DNA of 64,000 nt from Nitrosomonas marina (GCF_900111605.1 NZ_FOIA01000009.1:43191-107190), one strand, 5' to 3'; positions 8,457-18,112 are shown, numbered from the stretch's first letter. Notes: generated by a model from the letters alone, not told the origin. Translations and numbers: made by a program.

Positions 8457-9848
8457 ATGATTTCAAAAATAAAGCCTGGCCATATGGCCTCGCTAACAGC
8501 AGCATTTATGCTGGCATTCTCAGCCAGCACGATCAGCGCCGAAGAAACTGAGTTCGACGGTGATAATGAAGTGCATTTCCGCAGTACTAACTATTCAGGC
8601 AATCACAATCAGGCTGTTTACAATGAGCATTTGCAGCCTGTGGTTACCGCGATCGACTACCACACTCGTGTGATCTACCTGTTTAATTATGAAAACGACA
8701 AACTGATTATCATTGATCCGCTGACCAGTATTAACGGCTGGCCGGGTGATATACCGCTGCAGCATACCGCGGTATTGCCTGAGGGCGATATGATCTATAT
8801 CACATCTGATAATACGGAAAACCACCCGTCTTATGTGATTGCATTAAAAGTGCTCGACATTGACTGGAATGCAGGGACCGTGTCTTTGAATCTGGAATCG
8901 CTGATGGTGGCGGACAGCCCGAATACACCGGCCGAACTGCCTTTCGTCGAACCGGTCAATGATGTCCAGAATGTACCCAACTGGCTGATTGGTAGAGGTA
9001 CGCAGATTCACGGCAATACGCTGCTGCCTTATTCGGATTTCATGTATATGACCGAATTTACCTCGGACAGAGTGCGGGTCGTCGATCTGAAAACGAATCA
9101 GCTGGCCAGTGTCGACCCGATTGCAATACCGGGTTATACGGAACAAACGCATGGTATTAACTTCAATCGGTCAGGTACCGTCGGACTGGGCACTGGGTAT
9201 TTCTTCGACAATAGCATGATCGATGTATACAAGCCCAACAGAGAGACAGGCGAATTGCAAGTGGTTGGCCAGATCATGCTGGGTAATGAAAAAAGACATG
9301 CCGCCTTTACACATTTTGTCTACTGGCTGGACGAGCGTTTCGCTGTAACGGCCTCGATGCAGTTTGATAAAACGTCACTGACGCCGGACACCACCAGAAG
9401 GATTATTCCTCCGAGTGTATGGTTGCTGGACACCGTTGAAGGGACTGCTACGAAAATCATTCGCCATACGAAACGTGTGAACGGGCGTGGTGTGTTCCGT
9501 TCGCCTTCCGATCTGGCGGTTGTCAACGGCAAACTTTATCTGGCTGAAGAAGATACGCTGGATTATAACTTTGGTGAAGACGGTTATATTTCAGTCTGGG
9601 ACTTAACCGATCGCTACAATCCGCGTTTCATTAAGCGGATGAAACCGGGGCATGAACTGCCGCAGGGTTACTCTGTTGCGCACACCATCAGCCCGACGCC
9701 GGACAACCGGTACCTGATCGTGGCAAGCTGGGTTTCTGGTTATGTGTTGAAAATAGACACGGTGACAGACCAGGTTGTTAAACAGTGGGGTCCTGAGGAC
9801 GGTCTGGTGCAGCCGCATGGTATTTTTGCAGCAGGCGGAACTCGCTGA
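8457..9848 (+). CDS. exported beta-propeller protein with histidines at blade positions
   Basis: A 463-residue protein with signal peptide ending in ASTISA. The rest reads as repeated propeller blades (VIYLFNYENDKLIIID, MYMTEFTSDRVRVVD, GKLYLAEEDT, YISVWDL, YVLKIDTVTDQVV). Histidines H103, H185, H232, H281, H286, H409 and H454 lie in short Gly/Thr/Ala-rich turns spaced roughly one blade apart, as in propellers that hold a metal centre (nitrous oxide reductase, selenium-binding-protein/methanethiol oxidase). I do not assign either activity. The SCO-type chaperone gene downstream makes copper a likely metal. The start follows a strong GGAGG. Confidence 0.75.
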   Translation: MISKIKPGHMASLTAAFMLAFSASTISAEETEFDGDNEVHFRSTNYSGNHNQAVYNEHLQPVVTAIDYHTRVIYLFNYENDKLIIIDPLTSINGWPGDIPLQHTAVLPEGDMIYITSDNTENHPSYVIALKVLDIDWNAGTVSLNLESLMVADSPNTPAELPFVEPVNDVQNVPNWLIGRGTQIHGNTLLPYSDFMYMTEFTSDRVRVVDLKTNQLASVDPIAIPGYTEQTHGINFNRSGTVGLGTGYFFDNSMIDVYKPNRETGELQVVGQIMLGNEKRHAAFTHFVYWLDERFAVTASMQFDKTSLTPDTTRRIIPPSVWLLDTVEGTATKIIRHTKRVNGRGVFRSPSDLAVVNGKLYLAEEDTLDYNFGEDGYISVWDLTDRYNPRFIKRMKPGHELPQGYSVAHTISPTPDNRYLIVASWVSGYVLKIDTVTDQVVKQWGPEDGLVQPHGIFAAGGTR

Positions 9849-9977
9849 AGCTAAGCGTTTATAGTGCAAGTCAAAACCCATCGGCAGCTCACGGTAGATC
9901 TCGTGCCGGTCTCTGGCTGGTGGGTTTTTGAAACGCTGCACCGATTCTTTGTGTTAAATCTAAAAGGAGATGCTAAG

Positions 9978-10577
9978 TTGAAAAAAATGTTTTTTCATGA
10001 GAGCAGCGTGTTTGCAGTGATAACTGCGGTGCTGCTTTTCATGCAGACCGGTCTTGCGGCGGCGCCACTCGTTCTGCCGCGCCCCGTCCCGCTGCAGGCA
10101 GAGACAATCGCGCATCTGAAACAGGCGCATGTGAACGCCAATGAAAGCGATCAATGGCAACTGGTGGTTTTCGGGTTTACCCGCTGCAAGGATATTTGCC
10201 CGACCTCGCTTGGCAACCTGTATATGCTGATTCAGGCTGCTTCCGCTGAGAATATTCAATTAAACGGCACTTTCGTTTCAATCGACCCTGATCGTGATTC
10301 TGCTGCTGCGTTGTCGAGCTATACAGAGCGGTTCGGATCTGATATTTCGTATTTACGTTTTGAAGGTGAGCAACTGGAGCAATTTAAAAATGCTTTCGGT
10401 GTTGAAGTCGCTTTCTATACGAAAAGTGCAGGAAATATGGAAAATTACCAGGTTGATCACAGCACGACCGCTTTTCTGATTGATCCGGAAGGCAGGATCA
10501 AGGTGATGTTCGATGCAGTCAAAGACGCAGCTGACATTGCCGTACTGTTTAAGGAAAACGGGGAATTGTTCTTATGA
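9978..10577 (+). CDS. SCO1/SenC-family copper chaperone or thiol-disulphide protein
   Basis: A 199-residue exported or membrane-anchored protein with a thioredoxin fold. It has the family copper ligands C-K-D-I-C (in FTRCKDICPTS) and the distal histidine in VDHSTTAFLIDPEG. SCO proteins deliver copper or reduce cysteines at periplasmic copper sites, classically CuA of cytochrome oxidase. Here the gene sits in an operon with a His-rich propeller, so it may mature that protein. The start chosen is TTG at 9978, eight bases after AGGAG; the ATG at 9987 is too far from it. It overlaps the next gene by ATGA. Confidence 0.85.
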   Translation: MKKMFFHESSVFAVITAVLLFMQTGLAAAPLVLPRPVPLQAETIAHLKQAHVNANESDQWQLVVFGFTRCKDICPTSLGNLYMLIQAASAENIQLNGTFVSIDPDRDSAAALSSYTERFGSDISYLRFEGEQLEQFKNAFGVEVAFYTKSAGNMENYQVDHSTTAFLIDPEGRIKVMFDAVKDAADIAVLFKENGELFL

Positions 10578-11188
10578 TTGCCAGGATCGCCTTGCTGTTT
10601 TTTCAGCTCAGTTTGCTGGTTGGACCCGCTGTAGCCATGCAGCTGGAGGCTGATCCGCGCGTTATCATTTCTTTTATGGATAAATCGTTACCGCCGGAGC
10701 AGGATATTTTGCGTGTCACTTCCGATGTCACACCGGACAACCATCTGGTATTCCAGGTGCAAACCAAGGGAGAGCGGGTAGGCGGGGAAAGTAATGATTA
10801 TGTGATGCTTCATATTCAGCACGAAAAAACCTATGCACTGATTATTCCGTTAAATAGTGATGCGAATGAGGCAGTTCGGATTTATGAGGCCGCACTGGAG
10901 CCGGATAGTCCGTTGACCGCGATTACCTTTAAAGAATCGCCGCTAAGCAGCGAATATGCCGGATTTGACGCGACACGTATTGAACGGGGAACGAAATTTA
11001 CAATGCCGCTGGACTGGATTAATTTCGGCGCAGATTTCGGTTTTGACGCTTATACAGTGGAAGCCACCGTAGAGGAAGACACACTGCAGATTAACGCTGT
11101 CCATGATCAGGCCAGGCGTGGACGAGCGCAGCCCAAGCAGATATCAGCGATTACATTGCTGAACAATATTTGTTCACCAAAAAAATAG
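10574..11188 (+). CDS. exported protein of unknown function, third gene of propeller-SCO operon
   Basis: A 204-residue protein with signal peptide ending in GPAVA. It is predicted to be rich in beta strands and has no cysteine in the mature part except one near the C-terminus (NNICSPKK). It overlaps the SCO gene by four bases, so translation is coupled and a shared role with the propeller and chaperone is likely. I recognise no family. The second half contains a region (IERGTKFTMPLDWINFG) reminiscent of a beta-sandwich domain, but this is not enough for a name. Confidence 0.7.
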   Translation: MIARIALLFFQLSLLVGPAVAMQLEADPRVIISFMDKSLPPEQDILRVTSDVTPDNHLVFQVQTKGERVGGESNDYVMLHIQHEKTYALIIPLNSDANEAVRIYEAALEPDSPLTAITFKESPLSSEYAGFDATRIERGTKFTMPLDWINFGADFGFDAYTVEATVEEDTLQINAVHDQARRGRAQPKQISAITLLNNICSPKK

Positions 11189-11411
11189 ACGGCACAATTT
11201 TTTGAACGATGTGTGAGTTGTTTTCGTTTTATCTGTCCGTCTTACTGTCCTGTGCTGTTTTGTGGCAATCTGATAAAAAAACCGGGAAACTATCTGTGGA
11301 AATTCGCACAAACAGGGAGAAATTGAATAATGTATGCAACAGCTGGTATAGGAAAATGCAAATAGATGTTTGAAATTTGCCTGGTAGAAAGCGATGATGC
11401 AAAGTGTGCTG

Positions 11412-12071
11412 TTAATAAAACGTTGGCAGCGACATTCCCATCCACAGTAAAACGAGAATGATCATGGTAATGCCGACACCTATGGTGCCAATAATCATAC
11501 CGATTAGTATGGTGATGCCGTCCTTGCTCAGCAGCCCAAGTGACATTATCAGAATGCCCCAGCCAGGTGGAAAATTGGTTAATGGTATGGGAAGCGATAT
11601 TGATAATGCGAAAACAAACGTAAAAATGCCAATGATTCGTTCCCAGGTGTGCACGCTGATATAAGTCAGTCGTGGCTGCAACCGTTTTTCTATTTTTTTT
11701 AGCCATGGATTGGCTTTAGCAATCAGTTTCTCCAGACTTTCGCGTTTGATTTTTTTGGTCGTGATCCATAGCGGCAGCCAGGGTGATTGCATGCCGATGA
11801 TCATCTGGACTGAGAAAATAAAGAGTGGAATCGAAAAAAAAGTGGTGTAACCGGGGGGTACCGGTACCGGAAGACAGAGCGGCAAAGCTGCGATTGCCAG
11901 CAGAATGCCAAAACCGCGTTCGTGCAGAGAGTTTTTGATCTCGCCAATGGTCACTGTGTCGCTTCTATAAACAACAACGACTGTTTCCAACAGCTCAGAG
12001 GTGGAACGCTCTTTTGCGTTATGATTGTTTTGCGCTGATGAATTGTTATTATTGCTCGGGTTAGTGCTCAT
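11412..12071 (-). CDS. ExoD-family membrane protein
   Basis: A 219-residue integral membrane protein. It resembles the ExoD family (first known from rhizobial exopolysaccharide synthesis; molecular role unclear). After a polar Asn/Ser-rich N-terminus come SELLETV and GFGILLAIAALPLCLPVPVPPGYTT, the conserved family core. A basic amphipathic stretch (ITTKKIKRESLEKL) follows, then a second PIPLTNFPPGWGI segment and two more hydrophobic helices. It stands alone between the SCO operon and the efflux operon. Confidence 0.8.
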   Translation of the reverse strand: MSTNPSNNNNSSAQNNHNAKERSTSELLETVVVVYRSDTVTIGEIKNSLHERGFGILLAIAALPLCLPVPVPPGYTTFFSIPLFIFSVQMIIGMQSPWLPLWITTKKIKRESLEKLIAKANPWLKKIEKRLQPRLTYISVHTWERIIGIFTFVFALSISLPIPLTNFPPGWGILIMSLGLLSKDGITILIGMIIGTIGVGITMIILVLLWMGMSLPTFY

Positions 12072-12190
12072 CGGTTTTTCCTACACTGTAGGCCGTATCT
12101 TTCCAGATAATTGGTGTCCGGTAAAGTCGTAATGAACGGTTTTTGTTGCTGATCATGAAAGCCGGTGGTTCTGAATGGATTTTGATTGCG

Positions 12191-13414
12191 TTATTCATAC
12201 CGCAGGGCATCAACCGGTTTCAGCGACGCGGCTTTTCGGGCAGGATAAAAACCGAAAAAAATTCCCACTGCCGAGGAAAACAGAAAGGCCAGAAAAACCA
12301 TACTTAGAGTGATGACCACGAGCATATCAATAAGCTGACTGATTATCCAAGCGCTGCCAATCCCCAGAATGACACCGATCATACCACCCATAAAACAGAT
12401 CATTATGGCTTCCAGCAGGAATTGAATTAGAATAGCATTCCTGTTGGCTCCGATAGCCATACGAATGCCGATTTCACGGGTGCGTTCGGTGACGGAAACC
12501 AGCATGATATTCATGATGCCGATACCGCCAACCAGTAATGAAATCGAGGCGATAGCGCCCAGGACGATAGACAAAATTTTAGCTGTGTCGGTAGCGACAT
12601 CCGCAATAGCGGTCAAATTACGTACTGTAAAATCATTTTCCATACCATCGGAGATACGGTGACGTTGCCGCAGAAGCTGTGTAATTTCAATTTCTGCTTC
12701 TTCCATTGTTTCGGCAGATTTTCCCTGAACCAGCATATAACGTATCGAGCCCGGAAACTGATTGCCGGTTATCTGGCGTTCGCTGGTCGTAATGGGAATA
12801 AAGACGTTATCGTCCTGATCGCGTCCACTTAAGCTTTGACCCTTGGCGGCAAGCACGCCGACAACCAGAAATGGTCGATTGGTGATCCTGATTGTTTTGC
12901 CGACCGGGTTAATCGTGCCAAACAGGTTCTCAGCCGTGACGGAACCCAATACGACGACACGCGCCGCTGAACGTACATCAGTCTCGGAAAAGATCGAGCC
13001 GTCTTCGATTGTCCAGTTTCCAACCATAAAATAATCCGGCGTGGTTCCTGTGATTGACGTACTCCAGTTTTTTGCATTGAAATTTAATTGTGCCGTACCG
13101 CTGATGACCGGCCCCGTTGCATTGACCGTGGGGAGTTCCGCAATGGCCATTGCATCATTTACCGTCAACGTCTTTACACTCCCGCTGCCAAAACTCAGGC
13201 CGCCTGATGAAGTTGCACCCGGCAGTACGATGAACAAATTGCTGCCCATCGTTTCGATGGATTGATTGATTTTTGTTTGCGCACCCTGTCCAATAGACAG
13301 CATCAGGACCACGGCGGCTACGCCGATGATCATGCCGAGCATAGTTAGCCCAGTGCGCAAACGGTTCATGCGCAGAGCACGCATTGCTTCTCCGATGATA
13401 GTGATCAACTTCAT
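12191..13414 (-). CDS. MacB-type ABC transporter permease
   Basis: A 407-residue inner-membrane permease of the MacB/FtsX (type VII) class. It has a transmembrane helix near residues 20-45, a large periplasmic MacB_PCD domain (about 50-255), three C-terminal helices, and the conserved ERTREIGIRMAIGA motif between helices 2 and 3. It ends in FYPARKAASLKPVDALRYE, typical of the family. The ATPase is encoded separately just upstream and the adaptor before that, so the operon forms a tripartite mechanotransmission pump with an outer-membrane TolC encoded elsewhere. Substrate unknown. Confidence 0.92.
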   Translation of the reverse strand: MKLITIIGEAMRALRMNRLRTGLTMLGMIIGVAAVVLMLSIGQGAQTKINQSIETMGSNLFIVLPGATSSGGLSFGSGSVKTLTVNDAMAIAELPTVNATGPVISGTAQLNFNAKNWSTSITGTTPDYFMVGNWTIEDGSIFSETDVRSAARVVVLGSVTAENLFGTINPVGKTIRITNRPFLVVGVLAAKGQSLSGRDQDDNVFIPITTSERQITGNQFPGSIRYMLVQGKSAETMEEAEIEITQLLRQRHRISDGMENDFTVRNLTAIADVATDTAKILSIVLGAIASISLLVGGIGIMNIMLVSVTERTREIGIRMAIGANRNAILIQFLLEAIMICFMGGMIGVILGIGSAWIISQLIDMLVVITLSMVFLAFLFSSAVGIFFGFYPARKAASLKPVDALRYE

Positions 13415-13500
13415 ATCACGGCAACAATCAGAAAGAGGTCAACATCAGGGAATGGCATCATGGTGTGCAATCAAACGGAAGGAGTGATGATAACAATGAA

Positions 13501-14259
13501 TCATATAACCGGGTCAAGTGCGTTCTCAAGTGCCTGATCGCCATCATATACAATGCTGCCGTCCTTGATAAGAATCAACCTTCTGGCGTAAGCCGCGATG
13601 TCTTTTTCATGCGTTACCAGGACGATTGTGATTCCCTGTTCACGGTTTAACCGCTCAAATAAAACCATGATCTCTTGGCTGGTTTGGGTGTCAAGGTTAC
13701 CCGTGGGTTCATCGGCGAGTATCAATGGCGGCTGGTTGATCAGCGCGCGGCTGATGGCCACGCGCTGTTGCTGGCCGCCGGATAATTGATTGGGATGGTG
13801 CATGGCGAATTTTTCCAGCCCGGTGCGCCGTAGCTGCTCCATAGCCTGTTGTCGACTGCTGGCGCGGTTTTCTCCGGCATACAATAGCGGAACTGCAACA
13901 TTATCAAGCGCTGTCATGCGATTTAACAGGTTGAAACCCTGAAATACAAAACCGATATAACGATTGCGAAGCCGGGCAAGTGCATCATTTGACAGCATGG
14001 CCACATTCTGGTTTTCCAGCCAGTAATCCCCGCTTGTTGGTGTGTCCAGGCAGCCGAGTATATTCATCAGAGTCGATTTGCCCGATCCAGAATGGCCCAT
14101 GATTGCGACAAATTCACCTTTTTCAATATTCAGATTGATATTTTGTAACACCGCGTTTTCGATCGTTTTGCCATCGGCATCTATGAGTTTGTAGCTTTTG
14201 TGCAGTTGCGCAATTCGAATGAGTGCAGAGGGTGAGGGTGCTGGCTGGTTTGTCGACAT
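13501..14259 (-). CDS. ABC transporter ATP-binding protein (MacB/LolD type)
   Basis: A 252-residue cytoplasmic ATPase. All motifs are intact: Walker A GHSGSGKS, Q-loop FVFQGFNLL, signature LSGGQQQR, Walker B LILADEPTGNLD and the H-loop VTHE. The GxLD after Walker B is typical of the LolD/MacB group. It lies between the adaptor (11-base gap) and the permease in one operon and powers that permease. Confidence 0.95.
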   Translation of the reverse strand: MSTNQPAPSPSALIRIAQLHKSYKLIDADGKTIENAVLQNINLNIEKGEFVAIMGHSGSGKSTLMNILGCLDTPTSGDYWLENQNVAMLSNDALARLRNRYIGFVFQGFNLLNRMTALDNVAVPLLYAGENRASSRQQAMEQLRRTGLEKFAMHHPNQLSGGQQQRVAISRALINQPPLILADEPTGNLDTQTSQEIMVLFERLNREQGITIVLVTHEKDIAAYARRLILIKDGSIVYDGDQALENALDPVI

Positions 14260-14270
14260 GTTTGAGTCTA

Positions 14271-15422
14271 TCAGAACATCCTGAATCTAAATTTGGTCTG
14301 AGAATCCTTCGTATCACTTTTTTCCCGTATGACTACATTGTCGCCAGCGTTAACGGTGCCGGCGACAATTTCAGTGAAATGACCGTCTGTAATTCCCCTG
14401 GATATAAATGTCGCAACAGGGTGACCGTCAATCAGCCGGTAAATCACGGATTGACCGGGCTGTCCGGCAGGTCGCTGCTGCTTGTTTGGACTGGATTCGG
14501 ACGCTTTAGGTTGATATCGTAGCGCAGCATTTGGTACGCGCAATACATTTTGTTTTTGATTGACAACAAAATGAATATTGGCAGTCATGCCGGGTAAAAG
14601 TGAACCATCAATGTTATTGACCATGGCAACAACATTATAGGTAACGACGTTTTCCTGTATTGTCGGGTTAAGACGAACCTGTTTGACCCTGCCGGTGAAT
14701 GTGCTCTCCGGATAGGCGTCGACGGTAAAATTGATTGGCTGGTCGATGCGCAGTAAACCGATATCCGCTTCAGCAACACTGATATTGATCTGCATTTCAC
14801 GTAAATCTTTGGCTATCTGAAACAGCACAGGCGTCTGAAAATTTGCGGCAACGGTTTGTCCGACATCAACATCGCGCGCAATCACGACACCGGATATCGG
14901 TGATTTGATAATACTGTAATTCAGATTGGCGCTGTCTCTTTCAACCTGTGCCTGACTGACCGCCAGTTGTGCATTTGCTGCATCGAGTTCCTGCCTGACG
15001 ATATCGAGCGCTTCAATCGAGATGAAGCCTTGTTCATACAATTCTCGATGACGCTTGAGCTTGCTTTGCGCAATACTGTACTGCGTCTGCGCACTAAGCA
15101 GGTTGGCCCTGGATTGCTGTAACTGTGCCTGCAGCAATGCCGGGTCGAGTTCCGCAAGAATCTGGCCGGTCTCGACCTGGTCGTTAAAATCGGCATGCAG
15201 TTTGGCAACTGTACCTGATACCTGGGTACCGACATTCACGAGAACAACAGGTGTCAATGTACCGTTCGCGGAAATGGTCTGAATGATGTCGCCATAATCC
15301 AGTGTGCGCGTCAGATAAGAACTGGCCTCGGGTTCATCGTCATTGCGTGAGTACCAGTACACCACCGCCGCGCTTAAGAGAAGCAACGCTGTGATGATAG
15401 ATCGGGTGTTACGAATAAACAT
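14271..15422 (-). CDS. MacA-type periplasmic adaptor (membrane fusion protein)
   Basis: A 383-residue adaptor with one N-terminal membrane anchor (SIITALLLLSAAVVYWYS). A split lipoyl domain (NVGTQVSGTVAKLHADFNDQVETGQILAELD and SPISGVVIARDVDVGQTV) flanks a helical hairpin of about 90 residues rich in Gln and Ala. A beta-barrel follows (INFTVDAYPESTFTGRV) and then a membrane-proximal domain. Such adaptors link the inner-membrane ABC pump to a TolC channel. First gene of the three-gene operon. Confidence 0.92.
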   Translation of the reverse strand: MFIRNTRSIITALLLLSAAVVYWYSRNDDEPEASSYLTRTLDYGDIIQTISANGTLTPVVLVNVGTQVSGTVAKLHADFNDQVETGQILAELDPALLQAQLQQSRANLLSAQTQYSIAQSKLKRHRELYEQGFISIEALDIVRQELDAANAQLAVSQAQVERDSANLNYSIIKSPISGVVIARDVDVGQTVAANFQTPVLFQIAKDLREMQINISVAEADIGLLRIDQPINFTVDAYPESTFTGRVKQVRLNPTIQENVVTYNVVAMVNNIDGSLLPGMTANIHFVVNQKQNVLRVPNAALRYQPKASESSPNKQQRPAGQPGQSVIYRLIDGHPVATFISRGITDGHFTEIVAGTVNAGDNVVIREKSDTKDSQTKFRFRMF

Positions 15423-15761
15423 GATGATTTGTTGAAGGAATACACTGGAAGCAGAGCGATAAACGCCTTTTCGTGTACTGATGACCGCTTCGCAATCGTG
15501 CTTGGAGTCTTTTCTTAAAGTTATAAAAAACCGGTTTGTCGACTGGCATGATACTGAGACATTTCATGGTATTTCTGGTTCAATACGTGCCTGGGCACAA
15601 TATGAACTGTTGCATTATTTGCATACGGTACATACAAGAGAGATAAATAAAATTGACTGAATACTATCTGGTTTATAGTAAACTTTCCAATCACTTGTTA
15701 AAATTAGCCCTTTGATGATGCTAAGAAACATTTTAACTTTACAATAATACTAGGATTGTTC
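15423..15761. other. intergenic region between divergent efflux and aminotransferase genes
   Basis: No gene is seen. The stretch must hold promoters for both directions. The best plus-strand candidate is TTGACT at 15653-15658 and TATAGT at 15674-15679. Their 15-base spacing is shorter than ideal, and the site lies about 80 bases before the aminotransferase start. Confidence 0.4.
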
Positions 15762-16979
15762 ATGACTACCGAAGATTTTCGTTCTGCAAAGAATATTGCT
15801 ACATTTTATCCACCACAACGAATTTTAATGGGACCCGGTCCGTCCGATACGCACCATCGTGTGCTATCGGCCATGGCACGGCCAACGCTGGGTCATCTTG
15901 ACCCGGTTTTTGCCAATATGATGGAAGAAATCAAGGATTTGTTGCGCTATGCTTTTCAAACCAAAAACAAAATGACGTTTTCAGTTTCCGGCCCTGGATC
16001 TGTGGGGATGGAAATGTGTTTCGTCAACATGATAGAGCCGGGCGATAAAGTGGTGGTGTGCCGTAATGGCGTGTTTGGTTCGCGGATGATTGAAAATGTA
16101 GAGCGACACGGAGGGGTAGCGGTAGTTGTAGATGACAAGTGGGGAGAACCCGTTGATCCGCAAAAAGTCGAGGATGCGCTCAAGCAACATCCGGATGCCA
16201 AAATTCTGGCTTTTGTTCATGCCGAAACATCGACCGGTGTATTGTCTGATGCGCAAACACTGTGTGAACTTGCGCGACGATATGATTGCTTGACGATTGT
16301 TGATACGGTAACGTCGCTGGGTGGTTCTCCTATCAAGGTTGATGAATGGGGTATTGACGCTATTTATTCAGGCAGTCAGAAGTGCCTTTCATGTCCGCCA
16401 GGCTTATCGCCAGTCAGTTTTTCCGAGCGCGTGACCAATCTGGTTAAGAATCGTAAAACCAAAGTGCATAGCTGGTTTATGGATATTGGCCTGCTGCTGG
16501 GTTACTGGGGATCATCGACGCGTACGTATCATCACACGGCGCCGACCAATTCACTGTATGCTCTGCACGAATCCCTGGTGATGCTGTATGAGGAGGGTCT
16601 TGAGCGTTCATGGGCGCGCCATCGGCGCAATCATGAAGCTTTTAAAGCGGGTCTTGCAACCATGGGTATCAACTATGTGGTTGACGAGCAATACCGTCTG
16701 CCACAGCTGAATTCCGTTTATATACCGGACGGCGTCGATGATAAAGCGGTTCGGGACAGATTGCTCGCCGATTACAGTCTGGAAATCGGTGCCGGTCTTG
16801 GCGATTTTGCCGGAAAAGTCTGGCGTTTTGGTCTAATGGGTACATCCAGCCGCGTTGAAAATGTGGTGATGTGTTTGAATGCACTGGAAACAGTGTTCTC
16901 GGACATGGGTGTGAATCTCAAACGCGGGACCGCTGAATCTGCGGCACATCAAAGCTATGCAGAGAATCCAATGCCTTAA
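15762..16979 (+). CDS. class V aminotransferase, alanine/serine-glyoxylate type
   Basis: A 405-residue PLP enzyme that should transfer the amino group of alanine or serine to glyoxylate, a route for disposing of glyoxylate made from phosphoglycolate. Key segments are MGPGPSDTH near the N-terminus, GPGSVGMEM, VDTVTSLGG with the PLP-binding Asp, and SGSQKCLSCPPG with the Schiff-base lysine. C-terminal WRFGLMGTSS is typical of the family. The ATG at 15762 follows AGGA; an in-frame TTG two codons earlier is less likely. A glyoxylate role suits an organism that fixes CO2 through Rubisco, but this is inference. Confidence 0.88.
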   Translation: MTTEDFRSAKNIATFYPPQRILMGPGPSDTHHRVLSAMARPTLGHLDPVFANMMEEIKDLLRYAFQTKNKMTFSVSGPGSVGMEMCFVNMIEPGDKVVVCRNGVFGSRMIENVERHGGVAVVVDDKWGEPVDPQKVEDALKQHPDAKILAFVHAETSTGVLSDAQTLCELARRYDCLTIVDTVTSLGGSPIKVDEWGIDAIYSGSQKCLSCPPGLSPVSFSERVTNLVKNRKTKVHSWFMDIGLLLGYWGSSTRTYHHTAPTNSLYALHESLVMLYEEGLERSWARHRRNHEAFKAGLATMGINYVVDEQYRLPQLNSVYIPDGVDDKAVRDRLLADYSLEIGAGLGDFAGKVWRFGLMGTSSRVENVVMCLNALETVFSDMGVNLKRGTAESAAHQSYAENPMP

Positions 16980-17051
16980 GCGCTATGCCTTGAGGTTTGG
17001 AGAAATTTTTTTCGTTAATCCGGAATTGTTTTCGGTTTATACGCCTTAAAC

Positions 17052-17085
17052 CCGTTTTTCCACTGCTTGTAAAGTGGAAAAACGG
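17052..17085 (+). terminator. hairpin after aminotransferase gene
   Basis: Perfect 13-base stem CCGTTTTTCCACT / AGTGGAAAAACGG with an eight-base loop. It lies between the aminotransferase stop and the glycosyltransferase start. There is no T-run after the stem, so termination would be weak or factor-assisted. Confidence 0.5.
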
Positions 17086-17119
17086 TGCTTAGAAACGAAT
17101 CTGGGATGATCCGATCCTT

Positions 17120-18112
17120 ATGCTTCTGGATTTTCCTCTATCTGTTGTTGCTGCATTGCTGATAGCTTTTTTTGTATCCTATTGTTCAATTGCATGGCTC
17201 ATACAGTGGAAAACATCTGTAGTTCTTGATTATCCGAATTCAAGATCACTGCACACCAGACCTGTGCCGCGTATCGGCGGCATAGGTTTGCTGGCCGGCG
17301 TGATCTTGGCATGGCTGGCTGTATCGGCACAGCTTCCTGTACCTGTCTGGCTGGGTATTGGCATATTGGCCGGGATATCGATTGTTGACGACATCCGGAA
17401 TGTACCAGTCGGCTATCGTTTATGTGTACATTTTCTGGTTGCGCTGGGATGCTGCTTTTCTCTTATGCTCGATTTGCATGAATGGCCGTTGGTAGTAGGC
17501 ATTACGCTGGCTGTGCTGTGGATGTGCAATCTGTTTAATTTTATGGATGGCTCTGATGGTCTTGCTGGTGGCATGATATTGTTCGGATTCGGTTTTTACG
17601 GGTTGATGGCTTTTTTATCCGGTGATATCGGTTTTGCTGTAACCAATTTATCGGTGGCGGCAGCATCGCTTGGATTTTTACTTCATAATTTTCATCCGGC
17701 ACGGATTTTTCTTGGCGATGTGGGTGCGATTCCGTCAGGTTTTCTGGCAGCCGTCATGGGTTTGATTGGATGGATGAATGGGTTATGGTCGTTATGGGTG
17801 CCATTATTAATTTTTTCGCCATTTATTGTGGATACAACGGTGACCTTAACAAAACGATTGCTGCGAGGTGAGAAAATCTGGCAGGCGCATCGAGAACATT
17901 ACTATCAACGAATGGTACAAAGCGGTCTGGGGCATAAAAATACGGCATTGCTTGGATATGGGTTGATGTTGTTGGCAGGTGCGAGTGCCGTCTGGATGAA
18001 TGGTCAGGCTGCAAATATTCAATTAGCTGTCGTTCTCATATGGGGAACGATCTATCTGGGCTTGATATTGATGGCAGATCTGAGTAAGAAACCCTACGCA
18101 GGTGAGCGTTAA
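17120..18112 (+). CDS. WecA/WbpL-type undecaprenyl-phosphate sugar-1-phosphate transferase
   Basis: A 330-residue polytopic membrane enzyme of the MraY/WecA family that starts a polysaccharide repeat unit by moving a sugar-1-phosphate onto undecaprenyl phosphate. Conserved segments are DYPNSRSLHTRPVPRIGG, ISIVDDIRNVP (the DDxR site), NLFNFMDGSDGLAGG, FLGDVGAIPSG and the HREHYYQRM loop. It has about ten membrane helices. It slightly overlaps or abuts the WbpM-type dehydratase gene, so the pair forms the core of an O-antigen or exopolysaccharide initiation module. Confidence 0.9.
   Translation: MLLDFPLSVVAALLIAFFVSYCSIAWLIQWKTSVVLDYPNSRSLHTRPVPRIGGIGLLAGVILAWLAVSAQLPVPVWLGIGILAGISIVDDIRNVPVGYRLCVHFLVALGCCFSLMLDLHEWPLVVGITLAVLWMCNLFNFMDGSDGLAGGMILFGFGFYGLMAFLSGDIGFAVTNLSVAAASLGFLLHNFHPARIFLGDVGAIPSGFLAAVMGLIGWMNGLWSLWVPLLIFSPFIVDTTVTLTKRLLRGEKIWQAHREHYYQRMVQSGLGHKNTALLGYGLMLLAGASAVWMNGQAANIQLAVVLIWGTIYLGLILMADLSKKPYAGER

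Noticed and set aside
8457..9848. Nitrous oxide reductase
   Set aside because: The propeller and its histidines recall NosZ, but the C-terminal CuA cupredoxin domain, the adjacent His-His pair and the nos accessory genes are missing.
12191..15422. Macrolide resistance operon macAB
   Set aside because: The architecture is that of MacA with MacB-type parts, but here ATPase and permease are separate proteins and substrate cannot be inferred, so no drug-resistance role is claimed.
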